NCBI GenBank assembly: GCA_023663285.1
Contig: JAMPHT010000010.1
Location: 18,333 to 82,332, forward strand
Origin: Bacillota bacterium
GTDB taxonomy: Bacteria > Bacillota > Clostridia > Lachnospirales > Lachnospiraceae
Length of the DNA stretch: 64,000 nt
Reading direction: 5' to 3'
In this document: in pieces, positions 60,839 to 64,000 of the stretch
Numbering within the stretch: position 1 is the first letter of the stretch
Layout of the letters: every line of letters begins with the position of its first letter
The notes under the pieces: generated by a model
Databases searched by the model: none
What the model saw: only the letters and a program-made list of their open reading frames with translations
What the model was told of the DNA's origin: nothing
Translations under genes and position numbers: made by a program

Positions 60839-63105
60839 TGAATAATTTGCTTGAGGTAAAGGTTCGGTACAATCATAGAAAACGAGATAAAGGACTTATT
60901 TTTGTAAACCTTAGAAAAAATGGGGAAACGGATGTCAGAAGGATTGAACAATTGCAAGAAAATTTAAAGGCAATAGTCAGATATTATGAATCAATTCCTA
61001 AATATTTGAAAGGTTATTTGATTGATGTTAATTATAATGATATTATTGCAAAATCTATGAGAATAAGCGAAGTGCTTAAACCCAGCGGGAAACAGACGAA
61101 TGATGTTGTGGTAGGGGCTCGCTTCTCAGATGCTTCTGAAGGCCAGGAAAATCATATTATCACATATTATGTGGATGAGGAAACTATTAAGCAAACGCTT
61201 GAGAAATTAGAGGAAGCAAAGAGATTTTTAGTAGAGGAATTGGATGGCAGGGCGGTGCCGGAGAACTTTAATGAAACAAAAGAAAAAAAGCCTGATTTAG
61301 ATTATAAAAGTTATTCTTCCAAAAACATTATTCGTAATTTGATCGTTGACTGTTCTGTAGTAGAATCCCTGTCAGTTCCCCATGTGACTGCAGATGTACA
61401 GAAGGAATCCTTTTTGTTGACATTTTTTCAGACAGAATACTCGTTATCGGAAATGTTGGAACAACTTAAAATAGACCGATATTTGTATCCTTACGCATTT
61501 TATGGAAAAGATACTATCTCAGTAAGCTGGGATCTGTATCAAATTCTTCAAGATAAGGTTCCATACATGATTTCAATGATTTCTTCGGATCTATCACAAG
61601 TAACATTAGAGGCTGTTGATAAATCAAAACAAAAGTATAAAAGAGATATTCCTAAACCATCAAATGAGCCTACCATAGGTGTGATAGATAATTTATTTGA
61701 TGAAGAGGTTTACTTTTCCGAGTGGGTCAAGAATACAGATTATCTTGATGAGTTTGAATCCATTAACGGAAGAGATGTTTCCCGTGATCATGGCACAGAG
61801 GTAACATCTATTATTGTAGATGGGCCTGGTTTGAATCCATGGCTTGATGACGGCTGCGGCAGATTTAAGGTGCGGCATTTTGGTGTGTGTGTTGACAGGA
61901 TTTCTGTTCCGCGGTTAGTAAATAAAATCAGAAACATAGTGAATGATAATCCTGATATCCACGTATGGAATTTATCGCTTGGGACAGACGATGAAGTGTC
62001 GAAAAACTTTATCTCATATGACGGTTCCGCACTGGATGAGTTGCAGGCAAGTAAAAATATTATCTTTGTTGTATCGGGAACAAATGATAATCGCAGTCAA
62101 AGAGAGGGTATGCTGCGCGTTGGCTCTCCGGCAGATTCCCTGAATGCAGTAGTTGTCAATTCGGTAAAACGCAATGGACTGCCCGCTTCCTACACCAGAA
62201 AAGGAACCATTTTATCTTTCTTTAATAAGCCGGATGTTTCTTATTATGGAGGAGATTATGAGGAAAGTGAACGTATAAAAGTATGTTCCTCCAAAGATAT
62301 TGAAGCGGTATACGGGACATCTTTCGCAGTCCCCTGGATAGCAAGAAAGCTCTCATTTTTAATCGATATTATGGGATTTCCCAGAGAAGTAGCAAAAGCA
62401 TTGATCATAGATTCAGCGGCTGGGTGGGAGTTTAAGACATCTACATATAAAATTCAGAATCAGATTGGCTATGGTATTGTTCCAATCAAAATATCAGACA
62501 TTCTGGAATCGGATAATCAGGAAATAAGATTTGTTTTGTATGGCACGGCAAGTTCGTACATTACTTCAAATTATTCCATACCCGTTCCGAGAGATTCTGA
62601 TAATAAGTATCCTTTTATCGCACGAGCAGCATTGTGTTATTTTCCACAGTGTTCCAGGGTACAAGGTGTAGATTATACATCCAGAGAATTATCTTTGAGA
62701 TTTGGACGTGTGAATAGAAAAGGTGAAATCGATGATATCAACGAAAATACTCAGGATGAAGAGGGGGTTGCTGTTGATGAACGTAAGTCGCGCAGGGATT
62801 TTAGAAAATGGGAAAATACGAAGTTTATATCTAAGATCCTGAAAAAAAATCGGGCATTGAATTCTTATGACGAGCGTTTATGGGGGATATCTATTGTATC
62901 AAAGGAACGGTTGACGAATGCTATGACTTCCGATTTAAATTTTGGGGTAGTTATCACACTGCGGGAAATCAATGGCGTGAATAGAATACAGGATTTTATT
63001 ACGGCTTGTACTTTAAGAGGCTGGATCGTAAATGAGATCAAGATTGAAAACAGGTTGACGCTTTATAATAAGAATCAAGAGGAAATAACATTTGACGAGA
63101 CGTAG
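60838..63105 (+). CDS. Subtilisin-like S8 protease of the AAA+ pair (IetS-like)
   Basis: 755 residues. About 270 N-terminal residues of unknown fold precede the S8 domain. The catalytic triad is visible: Asp284 (GVIDNLF), His318 (SRDHGTEV) and Ser495 (YGTSFAVPW), with the oxyanion Asn in VVSGTNDN. No signal peptide, so it acts in the cytoplasm, where the AAA+ partner probably keeps it inactive or feeds it substrates. About 240 residues follow the protease domain. It is translationally coupled to the ATPase. Confidence 0.87.
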   Translation: MNNLLEVKVRYNHRKRDKGLIFVNLRKNGETDVRRIEQLQENLKAIVRYYESIPKYLKGYLIDVNYNDIIAKSMRISEVLKPSGKQTNDVVVGARFSDASEGQENHIITYYVDEETIKQTLEKLEEAKRFLVEELDGRAVPENFNETKEKKPDLDYKSYSSKNIIRNLIVDCSVVESLSVPHVTADVQKESFLLTFFQTEYSLSEMLEQLKIDRYLYPYAFYGKDTISVSWDLYQILQDKVPYMISMISSDLSQVTLEAVDKSKQKYKRDIPKPSNEPTIGVIDNLFDEEVYFSEWVKNTDYLDEFESINGRDVSRDHGTEVTSIIVDGPGLNPWLDDGCGRFKVRHFGVCVDRISVPRLVNKIRNIVNDNPDIHVWNLSLGTDDEVSKNFISYDGSALDELQASKNIIFVVSGTNDNRSQREGMLRVGSPADSLNAVVVNSVKRNGLPASYTRKGTILSFFNKPDVSYYGGDYEESERIKVCSSKDIEAVYGTSFAVPWIARKLSFLIDIMGFPREVAKALIIDSAAGWEFKTSTYKIQNQIGYGIVPIKISDILESDNQEIRFVLYGTASSYITSNYSIPVPRDSDNKYPFIARAALCYFPQCSRVQGVDYTSRELSLRFGRVNRKGEIDDINENTQDEEGVAVDERKSRRDFRKWENTKFISKILKKNRALNSYDERLWGISIVSKERLTNAMTSDLNFGVVITLREINGVNRIQDFITACTLRGWIVNEIKIENRLTLYNKNQEEITFDET

Positions 63106-63153
63106 CAGATGGCGCTCAAAACAGTTATAACTTAACAGGAAGAGAGACCGGCT

Positions 63154-63539
63154 ATGGATATTTTAAAAAACTTAAACCACAGATTAACTTTTGCAGAAGG
63201 GGAGGCAAGTTATGGAGGGGGAGATGAAATAAAGCAGGTTTTAAGGGAATCACCAATACAATTGCCGGAAGATTACATTGATTTTTTGAGACAAATATCC
63301 GGTGGGGACAGCCTCGGATTATCTTTTCAGGTAGACAATAGCAAAAAGAAAATTTTTTTCAAAATGCATGGCTCATAGGATGTGATGTAGGGGATTTGGT
63401 TTATTGTTATGGAAAAGGAAAAGAGGGATTTGGTATTTATAGAACCGGGGGTAGTAGTTTATGTTTTGATGACATGACTGATAAGATAGTTGCTTTAGGA
63501 GCAGTGTGGAGGAATACAGAAGTCAAGGTGCAACTGTAG
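63154..63539 (+). pseudogene. Frameshifted SUKH/SMI1-KNR4-like immunity gene
   Basis: The frame from 63154 (GGAAGAG upstream) carries the SMI1/KNR4 core PIQLPEDYIDFLRQISGG and stops at 63379 just after a run of seven T (63353-63359). One frame over, the sequence continues as AWLIGCDVGDLVYCYGKG, then FDDMTDKIVALGAVW, and stops at 63539. One extra T in the run would restore a protein of about 128 residues. Such proteins neutralise toxins of rival cells. It may be a true pseudogene, a phase-variable gene or a sequencing error. Confidence 0.7.
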
Positions 63540-63574
63540 ATTTGTGGTAGCGTAGCTTAGAGAGGATCCAATAA

Positions 63575-64000
63575 ATGGATGAGAATAAAATTTCAAGCGT
63601 AAAAGCATTGCTGTATGATACTGATAATGATGAAGTAAAAAGAACTATTTTTCAGACAAAAGACCAGGAAATCCTATATGTCTATGCATATAATTATAAT
63701 TGGAATAATGGCTTTGATATTCCACAAACACTTTTAGATAATGAGAAATGTGACTTAAGTACGGCATTATTGATTTTTTATAGGGTTGAGGGATCAAGTT
63801 ATTTGACCGACAAATCTGATAATGTAAATTTACTGCAATGGTATTCTTTTATAAAAAGATTATATGATTCTATATTAACAGGGAAATATCAAAGAGGAAA
63901 AATTGAATTTAAAGTGCCGCTGTCAAAAGTTCAGCTTTTTCTACTTAAAATGGTTGATTATCTCAAAAAAGCCTTGATTTACGGGCATACAAGCAGGATT
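63575..64000 (+). CDS. DUF4274-like protein, cut by window end
   Basis: Open from the ATG at 63575 (GAGAGGAT upstream) to the last base, 142 codons so far. The segment YNWNNGFDIPQTLL, then CDLSTALLIFYRVEG, resembles the DUF4274 family as I recall it. Members occur in clusters with SUKH and other immunity-type genes, as here. The 3' end is outside the window, so length and completeness are unknown. Confidence 0.7.
   Translation, partial: MDENKISSVKALLYDTDNDEVKRTIFQTKDQEILYVYAYNYNWNNGFDIPQTLLDNEKCDLSTALLIFYRVEGSSYLTDKSDNVNLLQWYSFIKRLYDSILTGKYQRGKIEFKVPLSKVQLFLLKMVDYLKKALIYGHTSRI

Noticed and set aside
1-64000. tRNA, rRNA or riboswitch
   Set aside because: The intergenic gaps were read for cloverleaf or riboswitch-like structure and none was recognised; a covariance-model search would be needed to exclude them.

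Overview
The window looks like the chromosome of a spore-forming, mesophilic Clostridia member, most likely a Lachnospiraceae gut bacterium. Four things suggest this. The core genes are fairly GC-rich. There is a SCIFF (six cysteines in forty-five residues) peptide with its radical SAM maturase next to a fused secDF. The order priA-def-fmt-rsmB-rlmN-PP2C-prkC-rsgA is the Firmicutes one. MurE has the meso-DAP type DNPR motif. These assignments come from reading motifs and remembered family sequences; no search was run.

Layout. 1-1503: 3' part of aspS. 1500-2956: LytTR regulator and GHKL kinase, closed by a terminator. 3245-7095: a two-subunit ABC exporter. 7232-8992: an EcoRV-type restriction-modification pair. 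8997-13430: an Sfp-type phosphopantetheinyl transferase and a heterodimeric multidrug-type ABC exporter. 13431-16716: a tandem repeat, a flavin-binding protein, two coiled-coil proteins and an AI-2E family transporter (minus strand). 16909-21361: an amidase and pstSCAB without phoU. 21362-32540: an AT-rich defence island. 32595-35327: DegV, a CorC/HlyC-type membrane protein and a small membrane protein. 35360-39454: SCIFF, its maturase and SecDF. 39676-53483: SGNH hydrolase, MurE and the translation/Ser-Thr phosphorylation operon. 53702-59503: a Cys-rich protein with a sporulation-like promoter, unknown and repeat-bearing surface proteins, and two regulators (XRE and MerR). 59795-64000: an AT-rich end with an AAA+/subtilase pair, a frameshifted SUKH-like gene and a DUF4274-like gene cut by the window edge.

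Three separate AT-rich inserts in the GC-rich backbone carry antiphage-type genes: an EcoRV-like R-M system, a four-gene operon, and an IetAS-like AAA+/subtilisin pair. The most unusual is the four-gene operon at 21800-32121. A Septu-like ATPase and HNH nuclease (PtuAB) are followed at 3, 27 and 20 bp by a 1061-residue protein ending in an RNA polymerase alpha-CTD-like helix-hairpin-helix, and by a 1.7-kilo-residue DEAH helicase with DUF1998-type cysteines. The last two resemble a type III Druantia pair. The tight spacing suggests co-transcription and possibly one composite defence system. It sits between remnants of a DUF3781-like gene and an XRE regulator on one side and a truncated IS66 tnpA on the other, as expected for a recombination hot spot.

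No tRNA, rRNA, CRISPR array or riboswitch was recognised.
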